64,000 bases of DNA from Haemonchus contortus. Its lineage: Eukaryota; Nematoda; Chromadorea; Rhabditida; Trichostrongylidae. Position numbers and translations under genes: made by a program. Location of the stretch: positions 40,086,448 to 40,150,447 of the forward strand of contig LS997564.1 of the NCBI GenBank assembly GCA_000469685.2. Direction: 5' to 3'. Below are positions 50,301-56,440 of the stretch, piece by piece. The stretch's first letter is position 1. Every line of letters starts with the position of its first letter. The notes below the pieces were generated by a model. That model had not been told where the DNA came from and searched no databases. It worked only from the letters and a program-made list of their open reading frames with translations.

Positions 50301-50384
50301 GCCAACAACAAATATCAACAATGGCGGTTTAAAGAGTACAATGAGGAAAAAGTCAAACAATACTCCGTTATTGTGCCAGTTTAA
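29361..50384 (+). CDS. gly-5: Polypeptide N-acetylgalactosaminyltransferase, GLY-5 orthologue (multi-exon)
   Basis: It transfers GalNAc from UDP-GalNAc to Ser/Thr, starting mucin-type O-glycans in the Golgi. Exons read: 29361-29471, 30632-30769, 31556-31669, 31815-31933, 33349-33527, 33602-33754, 33922-34028, 34085-34191, 34451-34568, 34791-34876, 35353-35452, 35652-35780, one of three alternative exons, 49235-49363, 50217-50384. All phases agree, giving about 619-623 aa, the usual family length. Residues ~13-31 are a type II membrane anchor, followed by a charged stem. The GT27 catalytic domain shows the metal-binding DSH at ~264-266, WGGEN at ~372 and CSHVGH at ~395-400. The C-terminal ricin-type lectin domain has Q-x-W motifs near 525, 561 and 602. 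Similarity to C. elegans GLY-5 is from memory but extends along the whole chain. No break is seen. Large introns carry transposons. Confidence 0.95.
30205..30420. other. GC-richer block inside gly-5 intron 1, unexplained
   Basis: The segment is richer in GC than the rest of the 1.16-kb intron and is open for about 65 codons, but the open frame has no start context, splice sites or recognised similarity. A dispersed repeat is the more likely explanation. Confidence 0.3.
31048..31504. repeat. Dispersed repeat copy, matches 52976-53428
   Basis: About 455 bp in gly-5 intron 2 match the block at 52976-53428 in the same orientation. Shared landmarks in order are CCCACGCACAAT, AGGCTGAAAAAGGTGAGC, CAGTGAAACACACTGTTTAG and a terminal GAACGGTGCCTTTAA. 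This copy lacks the left end seen in the other and looks 5'-truncated. Its right boundary coincides with a TTAA. Confidence 0.85.
32461..32518. repeat. Small foldback element, GGCTGCTTTCATAGTCC type
   Basis: Arms GGCTGCTTTCATAGTCCGCC and its near-exact reverse complement enclose a GC-rich centre. The same arm core appears in the hairpin at 38010-38106, so the two are members of one foldback family. It lies in gly-5 intron 4. Confidence 0.8.
32638..32705. repeat. 68-bp hairpin repeat
   Basis: CCAAATTTGAAGTAGAGTAG at the left is mirrored by CTACTCTACTTCGAATTTGG at the right with one mismatch. A loop of about 26 bases lies between. The element sits in gly-5 intron 4 and is probably a MITE-type insertion. 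Confidence 0.85.
32846..33249. repeat. Foldback element with ~165-bp inverted arms
   Basis: The left arm (about 32846-33010) and right arm (about 33081-33249) are reverse complements at most positions, separated by a 70-bp loop. Shared landmarks include GGCACTATTT, GGGCTGGATTTCTA, TTTTTTCAAAGAAGATGAAA and GTAGAACACGAATAT. It occupies much of the gly-5 intron before the exon at 33349. Open frames inside it are artefacts of the repeat. Confidence 0.9.
35781..38009 (+). other. gly-5 intron sequence, nothing recognised
   Basis: This is the start of a 7.7-kb intron after the last catalytic-domain exon. T-rich open frames are present but none carry recognisable protein sequence or splice support. 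Confidence 0.5.
38010..38106. repeat. Foldback element, same family as 32461-32518
   Basis: The arm GGCTGCCTTCATAGTCCACG is mirrored by CGTGGACTATGAAAGCAACC. A second inner stem pairs GCGGGCCAAA with TTTAGCCCGC. The arm core matches the hairpin at 32461-32518, so two copies sit in introns of one gene. Confidence 0.85.
38110..38390. other. GC-rich intron block, unexplained
   Basis: This block between a foldback element and a transposon is much richer in GC than its surroundings. No coding similarity, RNA gene or repeat family is recognised. Confidence 0.35.
38634..39425 (-). pseudogene. DD37D transposase pseudogene, C-terminal part
   Basis: Reading on the minus strand, the start has the end of the DNA-binding region ([16 protein letters not shown]), then FTDECLF with the first catalytic Asp. 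A frameshift falls near 39150, followed by [22 protein letters not shown] with the second Asp, and [13 protein letters not shown] with the third. An in-frame TGA lies close to the mariner insertion point. The catalytic residues are recognisable, but frameshifts and stops prevent a functional product. The N-terminal part continues at 40702-41000 beyond the inserted mariner. Confidence 0.88.
39426..40699 (+). mobile_element. Apparently intact mariner transposon, 1274 bp
   Basis: Terminal inverted repeats start TTAGGGTGTCCCAAAAG and match over 31 bases with one difference. TA flanks both ends (39424-39425 and 40700-40701). A single uninterrupted transposase frame lies inside. It is inserted within an older DD37D element and therefore arrived later. 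Near-identical ends and an unbroken gene suggest recent insertion; activity is inference. Confidence 0.95.
39608..40624 (+). CDS. Mariner transposase, uninterrupted (338 aa)
   Basis: Cut-and-paste transposase that binds the element's ends and integrates at TA. The frame is open from ATG to TGA with family-typical length. The N-terminal half is the helix-turn-helix DNA-binding region. The catalytic triad reads IIAQDEKW (first Asp), VMDNARPH (second Asp) and [11 protein letters not shown] (third Asp); the last two are 34 residues apart, which is the mariner DD34D signature. IPHSL corresponds to the WVPHEL linker region, with a changed first residue. The ATG lies 182 bp inside the left end. No missing key residue was seen by eye. 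It is carried in the same direction as gly-5, in an intron. Confidence 0.95.
   Translation: MSNRHDYRRLLLHFYQSGHSAIQARNGLRSSMGSSAPSLSTCYRWYARFSRGELSLDDAPRRGRPRSSKTDIVLASARSHPSQSLREMERTTATPRSTIHRILRRSLLRAALPGVIPHSLTEHERRVRVDVCPKLLSRKRTTTWTEFIIAQDEKWISYENPQRKLQWLPVDVKPQPVPKRGAHAKKEMISFFFCSTGCIYYEILPEGTAVTARVFCEQLREMVSRAPSSHRLQGKFVIVMDNARPHHARTTTEELKRLGITWLPHPPYSPDLSPCDYHAFRSLEAYTKGKKFNNRQEVKHAVDEWIASRPPSFWMNGISALPSRWRDVVAKEGHYLDY
40702..41000 (-). pseudogene. DD37D transposase pseudogene, N-terminal part
   Basis: On the minus strand the text MVTSKD, stop, [20 protein letters not shown], then [14 protein letters not shown] resembles the paired helix-turn-helix region of Tc1/mariner transposases. 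It joins in sequence, across the inserted mariner, to the C-terminal relic at 38634-39425. Several stops and a frameshift are present. Confidence 0.75.
41121..41600. other. GC-rich block open on both strands, unknown
   Basis: Immediately right of the transposon pair is a GC-rich segment with overlapping open frames. The longest is 153 codons on the minus strand (41063-41524). It has short direct repeats (TGCTGCTCCTTGG occurs twice) and possible splice signals on either strand (TTGTCCACAG minus, CCTAGGTAAGC plus). The encoded peptides are low-complexity and unrecognised. It may be a repeat, a nested gene exon or chance openness from base composition. Confidence 0.3.
41865..42240 (+). pseudogene. 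Mariner-type transposase fossil, internally deleted
   Basis: Pieces of a transposase appear in order in different frames. NWFHKFENG resembles the N-terminal helix-turn-helix region, and [20 protein letters not shown] contains the second catalytic Asp. The [14 protein letters not shown] region that should follow is shifted and corrupted. The first catalytic Asp block is missing. Terminal repeats were not found. It is a different lineage from the intact mariner at 39426. Confidence 0.75.
43454..43567 (+). CDS. gly-5: gly-5 alternative exon A (first lectin repeat)
   Basis: This phase-0 exon of 38 codons begins [15 protein letters not shown] and ends [10 protein letters not shown] before GT. It supplies the first repeat of the ricin-type lectin domain, with the C-x-D-C and C-x-x-x-GGNQ landmarks. 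The Q pairs with YW of the next common exon to form the Q-x-W motif. Its acceptor (TGTGTGTTGAG) is poor in pyrimidines just upstream. It corresponds to the isoform remembered as GLY-5a in C. elegans. Confidence 0.9.
43616..43720 (+). CDS. gly-5: gly-5 alternative exon B (first lectin repeat)
   Basis: This 35-codon phase-0 exon follows a strong GGTTTTCAG acceptor and starts only 48 nt after exon A. It encodes [15 protein letters not shown] ... CHEQGGNQ and ends before GTTTGC. It is homologous to exons A and C and would replace them in the lectin domain. Confidence 0.9.
44220..46330 (-). other. Coding-like relics inside gly-5 intron, unknown origin
   Basis: Several minus-strand frames carry protein-like text in pieces: AEGENIP-like stretches at 45292-45486, [18 protein letters not shown] at about 45240-45300 one frame over, and [16 protein letters not shown] at about 46200-46260. 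The pieces are interrupted by frameshifts and stops. The plus strand also has a 127-codon open frame (44627-45010). I do not recognise the family; a decayed transposon or captured gene is possible. Confidence 0.3.
46945..47046 (+). CDS. gly-5: gly-5 alternative exon C (first lectin repeat)
   Basis: This 34-codon phase-0 exon lies 3.2 kb beyond exon B. It reads [18 protein letters not shown] ... CHNQGGNQ, is preceded by CTGTAG and followed by GTTTGA. The CIDYA and GGNQ landmarks align it with exons A and B. It is the shortest of the three and lacks a few residues in the loop between the conserved cysteines. Confidence 0.9.
47047..49234 (+). other. gly-5 intron, nothing recognised
   Basis: No further copy of the alternative exon (the pattern C-x-D ... 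GGNQ) and no transposon end was found between exon C and the next common exon. Confidence 0.5.
49235..49363 (+). CDS. gly-5: gly-5 common exon, second lectin repeat
   Basis: The 43-codon exon begins [20 protein letters not shown] and ends [11 protein letters not shown] before GTGGGT. Its phase-0 start joins any of the three alternative exons, completing their Q-x-W motif. It is very close to C. elegans GLY-5 as remembered. Confidence 0.92.
50217..50384 (+). CDS. gly-5: gly-5 terminal exon, third lectin repeat
   Basis: After a TTTTTCCAG acceptor, the exon encodes [20 protein letters not shown], then a YQQW motif and a short tail ending KQYSVIVPV with TAA at 50382-50384. The 853-bp intron before it shows no additional exon. 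No clear AATAAA was noted shortly after the stop. Confidence 0.92.
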   Translation, partial: TGRLYHAVSQKCMEMTKDGAKLEMKPCDANNKYQQWRFKEYNEEKVKQYSVIVPV

Positions 50385-52292
50385 CATTCACCAAGAGGAA
50401 AGCCGGTTTGTAGTGGCTTCTAGGGAATGTATACAGTTGTGTACGTTTTTTTTCTCTAATATTTCCTCATTGCTCATAGACCTCCTGTACCTGGAATGAT
50501 TAGAGCGCTACTTCTTTAAATCGCACCACCCTTGCACATTCCAGAACATCTTTTTCACTATCACTCTATATCATTTATCAGTAGCGATATTTGCTATCTT
50601 CTATCGGTATCGGTTGAAGCTTTATCTCCAATATCCTTGGATTCCGTACAATACTGAGACCAAATCCTGCTTGGGTAATCGTGCGCACTTCTTTCGTCAT
50701 TATCGACGGGACCAATGACTTGTCCATGTCCTTTACTAAATTGACAGAGATAGAAAATTTTGTTATTTCGTTGGCTTTTCTTGTGTGTGTATGTGTGTTT
50801 ATTTTTGCTTGGAAGACGTGTTTGTTTCTTTCACTCATCGTCTCGTGCACTTCATATCCGTAGTTTACTGGCGCAGTCATCGCACGTTTCACAGGTGTCA
50901 GGGTAAACCCCATGACAGCGATAAACTCTCTGTTTTAACTCAACCCGCCCCTGGGCACACCGTCCCGCGTGCGTGGAGCATGAGCTGCGTGCGAGATGAC
51001 GTCATAGTAGCGATTGCGCGGAGTATAGCCAGTGCTGCAGCTATTGCGCTCTAATCATAGAAATCCGTGGCACAGTGCCAACTCCCGTTCTGTCTTCCAC
51101 CAGCAGTAATTTTCTAGTTTTCATGTAGCTGATTGGTCCAAGGGTGATTAAAGAATTCAAGCCTCCAGCCTTGGCAAAATGCCAGGATTTATCAACAATG
51201 GAAAGGGATAGCGACAGCATTTGCATTCAATTGTTCTATCGCCGTCATGACGTGATCTTGCACGCGCTGCGCACGCTCGCAGATGAGCTTGGCTCCCTCG
51301 GTTCTGGCTCCTCCCTTGATATAAAAGAAAAACTTCTGGAAAGGAAGTGAAGGAGGGAGGGCTAAGTTCATCCATGACCATTCATCGAGGGTTCTCGAAA
51401 AAGGGGAAGAAAAAAGGGTTTACAGCCTTGGTGGGAAGATTCTGGGTTTCCTACATTTCACCCAAGACTTCTGGACCCGCTGTGGACGAACGATTGATCG
51501 CCAGTGCAACGATGCCAACATTCCTTTTCTGGGTTTCTATTGTCTCTCGTACTCGCTTCAAGCAGCGAAATGATGTCTGTGATTTTCTGATATCACTTGG
51601 CACTTGTCTTGTCCTTCGTTTTGTTTTCGTTTTTTTTTTTGCTCTTCTTTGTCGTTTGTTTATTTGTCATGCCGAAAAACCCACCTGACCGTGTACACTC
51701 ATCAATCCTTCTCCAAGCCCATTGTGATAGTTGCCCACTACCGCCTGAAATCGCATTTCTAAGGGGTGTGCAATGTGTATTGTTTTTGCTGTATTACCAT
51801 GAATTCCTCTTCTATTGTGAAAAAAATTACATTCAGATTTGTTATGGCGTTAGTTTCCTCTCAGATAAGGCGTGCGCTTGTGCCGCATTTGCCGTTTCAT
51901 GTGCCTAAGCCGATCGATAGGTATTTATATTGTTTACTCGGTGATTATAAATAAAGATACTTTTGGATTATGACTATCAGTGGCTTCCGAGTTCGGCTCA
52001 GTGGTGCTGCACTCAATCTGCTAGTGTTTTTTTATGTTGCCTTCTAAACAGCACTTGTTTATTTCAGAGTATTTCCCGTTCTATTGTATTGTAATGAGTG
52101 GGGTAGAGGTATGGACAGGAACTTTTGAACGTACTGTTTTATGGTTAACTCGAATGAATGGGCATACAAGCGAATGGCTGACTCGGTCGGCCTGGATCGA
52201 AGCTGCCCAGGCTGACAAAGCCATCCGTTACCCTGGATGTTTGGTTCTATCGCGAAAATGATTTCAACCATTTTCATAGTGTTGGCTCTTGA
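50385..52292. other. Intergenic stretch, no supported gene
   Basis: A GC-richer patch at about 50940-51370 contains GATGACGTCA and short open frames on both strands, none recognisable. T-rich low-complexity sequence follows. Confidence 0.4.
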
Positions 52293-52759
52293 TTAAAAGC
52301 ACAGATCACGATAAAAATGGTTTTTAGGATTTCCCAATTGGATGAATCGGTGGACCCTCTTATACCATATCTGGCGCACTTTGGGAGTTATAAAGGCTCA
52401 AAGATTGGCTCGTGTGTATACTCGGACGAGTTTCACCGGCATTGTAGACGCTGCGCAGATCACAAAGGCTTGTCATGTCCCATAGCGGCAGTGAAAGACA
52501 GTTCTGTACTGTTCTGGCTTGGTGTATTCAGCACTTCGCGCATTTGCAACAACTGAAACCTCGTCCGAATACCCTTCCATGTTATTGCCATCATGGCAAT
52601 CTCGTCCAACCTCTATTTTCTCTACTTTTAAGGAGCACTATTTTTCTTAAAATTGGAGAATTTTCTCGCTTTTTACGACCAGTGAACTATCCCCAATCAA
52701 TACAACCGCTTTTCGACTAAAAAGGGGTACCTCAAAATTATCGTGAACTGTGCCTTTAA
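52293..52759. repeat. TTAA-bounded element with inverted ends, abuts next element
   Basis: The left end TTAAAAGCACAGATCACGAT and the reverse complement of the right end, TTAAAGGCACAGTTCACGAT, are inverted repeats with two differences. Both are set at TTAA. The 467-bp interior has no intact gene. The size and TTAA borders fit a MITE, perhaps piggyBac-related; the superfamily is inference. Confidence 0.7.
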
Positions 52760-53428
52760 AGGCACCGTTCACGATAAAAAAGTTATTGAGTTCTTACCTT
52801 ATTAATACACAGCGGCCGCCATGAGTTGTAGAAGGGACCCTCTCACTTCCCCAATCTCGACGTCCAGGGCATAGTGGCACCCCGTTGTTGGCGTTGTTCG
52901 CGTTCCCGCTTCTCGATCGGTGTCACGTTAGACGAGTGTCGAGACAATACAGATTGCTATTATTCGTTCTAGGACCCACGCACAATCAGCTAATCGCCGA
53001 GTGATGAGGCGACGTTTTTCTCCAATTCTTTTTCCCTATGTTTTTCTTATTGCTGTCGCGATCCCTTATTTGATTTCCTACTCCTAGAGGCTGAAAAAGG
53101 TGAGCTACTTTTGCTGTCACTAGGGTTTTTAAGTTTATTTATGCTTATAAGTGAATGAATTTTTTCTTACCATTGTCTGTTATTCGCACCAGGACCCACA
53201 CGCGCGCAGTGAAACACACTGTTTAGCTCGTCCGGACACCCCACCTTCTTCATTTTTCTGGTTTCATTCTTGTCCAGCCCCCTTTTTATCGGTTTTCCGA
53301 AGCCTTTTTTCACTTTAGAAACACCGATGCACGCAGTCTCTTCACCTCAGTCGCACTAGTTTCGATCTTGCCTTCCATTTTTCATCATAATCTGGATTAC
53401 CCAAAATTATTGTGAACGGTGCCTTTAA
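52756..53428. repeat. Second TTAA-bounded element; right part repeats 31048-31504
   Basis: The left end TTAAAGGCACCGTTCACGAT and the reverse complement of the right end, TTAAAGGCACCGTTCACAAT, are inverted repeats with one difference. The element shares its left TTAA with the right end of the element at 52293. From 52976 on it matches the gly-5 intron repeat. No intact gene is present. It appears to be the fuller copy of that repeat family. Confidence 0.75.
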
Positions 53429-53488
53429 GTCAAATACGAAAATCCTACTCTATATAACGCGCTAAGTGTGTCTATTGGTTTGTTTTCG

Positions 53489-53546
53489 TGTGTGTGTGTG
53501 TATGTGTATATGTGTTTATGTGTGTATGTGTATATGTGTGTGTTTG
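53489..53546. repeat. TG-rich microsatellite
   Basis: An imperfect TG/TATG tract, directly readable. The open frame through it is low-complexity and not a gene. Confidence 0.9.
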
Positions 53547-53580
53547 ACCACAAATTGATAACTCCGGTTTCCGTGGACCG

Positions 53581-53902
53581 AGAGAGTTCAAATTCAGTAG
53601 GAGTCCAGGAAGCAGAATGGGAACACTTACGGTGGGCGGCAGAACCGGACTCCGCCCTTAAGGGCCCAGAGAGTTCAAATTTAGTTGGAGCGAGGAGGCA
53701 AGAAGGAAACTCTGGTGATAGTGGGCAGAGCTAGACTCCGCCCACAGGGGGCGGGCTGTCACAAAAAATTCAAATTGGACCTAGAGCACTGAAATTCGTT
53801 AGGAGTACATGAAGCAAAATGGGAGCGCTGATGATAGGTGACAGGACCACATTCCGCCCACAAACGGAGTGGCGTAATGAAAAATATTCAATTCGGAGCA
53901 GT
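53581..53902. repeat. Three degenerate tandem repeat units (~87-120 bp)
   Basis: Units begin near 53581, 53668 and 53783. Each has an AAATT(C/T)(A/G)(G/T)T(A/T)GGAG-like start, a GAAGCA(G/A)AA-like middle, and a CTCCGCCC or TTCCGCCC end. The second and third units also share an ATTCAA(A)TT-containing tail. Divergence suggests an old tandem duplication. No function is evident. Confidence 0.7.
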
Positions 53903-54088
53903 TGAACCTTCAGTGGGTCATTATTTTTAAGATGAGCAATAACATATCGAGACTTCTGTTTATAGGCATAAGCATCGACACATTTGAATACCACTCGCCT
54001 GCCCTGTAAGTCTTCTGTCGAACTTCGTGTTCCGAAAAGTGTCAGTGAGCGGTTTGACGATTATCACAACTCGATCATAAGGAGGGAA

Positions 54089-54107
54089 GCCCGGCGTAAG
54101 CCGGGCG
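54089..54107. repeat. Short GC hairpin
   Basis: GCCCGGCGTAAGCCGGGC forms a 7-bp stem with a four-base loop. It has no T-run after it and no nearby gene end, so a terminator role is not claimed. Confidence 0.5.
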
Positions 54108-54814
54108 ACCACACTGGTTTGTAGTAAATTTTGAGTTAGGTAGTCTAAGGCAAGAACCGGACCGGAATTGATCTTTCGGCTCTACATGTGACAGGTCCTT
54201 GATTCATTCTCATTCATCATTGAAACCGTTGGTTCTGGATCACTGACCGGATGATCGCATGAGTAATCTGACTGTTTTTTAGTTTGATCCAATAGAAACG
54301 TGAAGGAACATAGGTGTACACGCTCTCTGTCACTTCAGCCTTCCTACCTTGAAAGTCCTTGATCGCAGCGTTTTTTAGTCAATCGGACTGTTGCGCTTTG
54401 CATCGTCGCACCTTTTGGTGTCCTCTGAAGTGTGTTATACTATCTGCAGTTCTATTTCTGTTCTATTAATCACACAGCACAAAAAAGCTGTTACGGTAGA
54501 CGGGTAGTTGAATAGATTTTGTGTGATCGATTCGCCGCACGCGGCTGTCGCGGACTAGTTTGTTGCAGTTTTAAGCCAATCGATATGCGATTTTTTGGCA
54601 TGATTCTACTGTGACTGGCTCCACACCCTAGTAACACAGTAGAGAATATCGATAAGGTGTTGTCTGAAAAGCGCTACGTATCACCACTTTTTCCGATCAA
54701 ACGTGACTGGCTCATTTTGATCCGGTGTTATGTCTGGCTAACTTCTGGGCTAAACTGCCTCATCTGGCCGGTGTCATGGCAGCTTCGTCCTAAGCCAACC
54801 ATATCACACGACCA

Positions 54815-54955
54815 TCTGGGGCCGGTTAATTGGTACCAGACTGTTTAGGAGGATAAAAGCACTGACTTTCACATCGGCTGGCCGCCGCAATTCATTATAT
54901 ACGCCATATACGCTTCCAATACGCCATCACCATTATGAATGGATGTCGAAGGTGA
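54815..54955 (+). repeat. SINE-like dispersed repeat, plus-strand copy
   Basis: GGTACCAGACTGTTTAGGAG, then GGATAAAAGC, GGCTGGCCGCCGCAATTCAT and ATACGCCA follow the same order as the reverse complement of the copy at 1645-1865. The B-box part further upstream is poorly kept. Confidence 0.5.
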
Positions 54956-55507
54956 TGGCGCATCCCACAGGATTGATCAACGCCCAAAGGCTTGATCTTT
55001 TTATTATGGTGATAAAGGTGCACTGGTTCTTTCACCTTCACTACGTATTTTTATTCATTAGTCGAAATAACCTTCCATCTGATCAGAGTGTCAAACACCG
55101 CAGTTCAAAGAAAATCATGTATTTCGAGAGATAACCTTGGCCTTTTCGCTCCGATTTTCTCACTCATCAAGCAGTTCGATTTGTGAACACTTAGCATTTG
55201 ATTTCCGCTGTCGGCAGTCGTTACACAGACATTACAACGTTGTCCATTCGGGGCTTGGACCGATTTTCAAAGTTGATAGTCAGTTTATGTCTGGGCGCTC
55301 TAAGCTTTATTCCAAATCGGTGCGAGGTGTTAGCACCAAATTTTTAGGTCAATAACTATACCCTTACTCAGAAAAACGCCTCGATCTGAATGGTAGTAGA
55401 TTGTTCCTCGACGGATTTGATCTTGATGATATGGGATTCAGGGTAGCAGTAAAGGCAAGCGGGCCAAATCGTCTTGTCGCTGTTTCTGTGCCAAATTGTA
55501 GAAAAAT

Positions 55508-55629
55508 TTTATTTACAAATATATGCGTGTAATCGATAACCGTATCAAATCGATAATAATATTAAATCAATAGTAGTTTCATCGTCGTCCACCTTGAAGA
55601 TGAGCGACGCCTCCGTGCATGTTCATGAT
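55508..55629 (-). CDS. Candidate 3' terminal exon with poly(A) signal
   Basis: On the minus strand a CTTTTACAG acceptor precedes IMNMHGGVAHLQGGRR and a TGA at 55579-55581, with AATAAA at 55508-55513 some 66 nt on. Signal order and spacing suit a last exon. The exons joining it are not identified. About 250-400 bp upstream a minus-strand frame reads FQGNATTVMLVALAP, faintly like the end of a kinesin motor domain, but a stop follows it. Confidence 0.3.
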
Positions 55630-56179
55630 CTGTAAAAGGACCTTTTAAGATACAGTATGATACAGTAATCGTTATGGTATGTTTGTCACAATAAGAACTC
55701 ACATCTGACAGAGACACTTTTGAAAGTGGATTGACATGTAGAGGTCCATGAATGGGATGAACAGCAATAGGTGACTGAAATCGGATTGTACTGGTGCGAC
55801 AGAATTGGATATAAAGGAGCCATGTTAATTCAGTAAAGGGCGATAGTTATGCTTTGTAAGGCCACTACACGGGGGCCAAGGCCACAAGCATAACTGTAGT
55901 TGCATTTCCTTGAAAAGAACTGCCAAACTGGCAACTCGGCACCACCTCACCAAGGAACTGCGGGATCCGCTATGGTTGACCATGTTTTGGAAGCTTTGGC
56001 AGGGAGCCAGTGAGTGAATTTTCATCTATTATCGTTAGAATTCATCGCCCCAAGGTCACAGGAAAGCAGCTGCTTACCGATCGTTCCTTATTCACCGAAT
56101 GGTAGTCGCTGATAAGGGGAAGAACGTCAACGTGGTTCTGAAAGGCAATCTCTTAGTAACTGAATGGTCCAGTCTGGGA

Positions 56180-56440
56180 TTAAGACGGATTCCTCACTAG
56201 GGCATGATGTCTGATTGGGTAAATAGCTTTATGAGTGTCGGTGGCATCCTCATCGTCCTCCAGTCCTTGTTTCCTCTTCACTGCAGCCAGTTTTCTATGA
56301 AGATGGCTGATATCATTGGCAGATTCGACTGGAAAGTCGGACATATGGCTAGGAACCAATGAAGTGACCATAAACGTGAACTCACCCAGGAGAATTGCTA
56401 CGATGAGTATGAGAAAAAACGTGTTTGCCATAGGTGTCAT
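56180..56440 (-). CDS. Putative secreted small peptide, two exons, 67 aa
   Basis: The minus-strand frame is open for 86 codons, but a GTGAGT donor and a GACTTTCCAG acceptor define a 57-nt in-frame intron (56329-56385). Exons are then 56386-56440 and 56180-56328. Splicing yields a textbook signal peptide, MANTFFLILIVAILLVESA (from the second Met, at 56431), followed by a 45-residue mature part. The mature part has a KRK basic site, an acidic EDDEDATD run and no cysteine. The form fits a nematode secreted peptide or neuropeptide-like precursor, but no family is recognised. No spliced-leader acceptor was identified. Without splicing, the hydrophobic stretch is longer and less signal-like. Confidence 0.5.
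   Translation of the reverse strand: MTPMANTFFLILIVAILLGEFTFMVTSLVPSHMSDFPVESANDISHLHRKLAAVKRKQGLEDDEDATDTHKAIYPIRHHALVRNPS

Noticed and set aside
53468..53734. 88-codon frame with VCVYVYMC text
   Set aside because: Generated by the TG microsatellite and tandem repeat.
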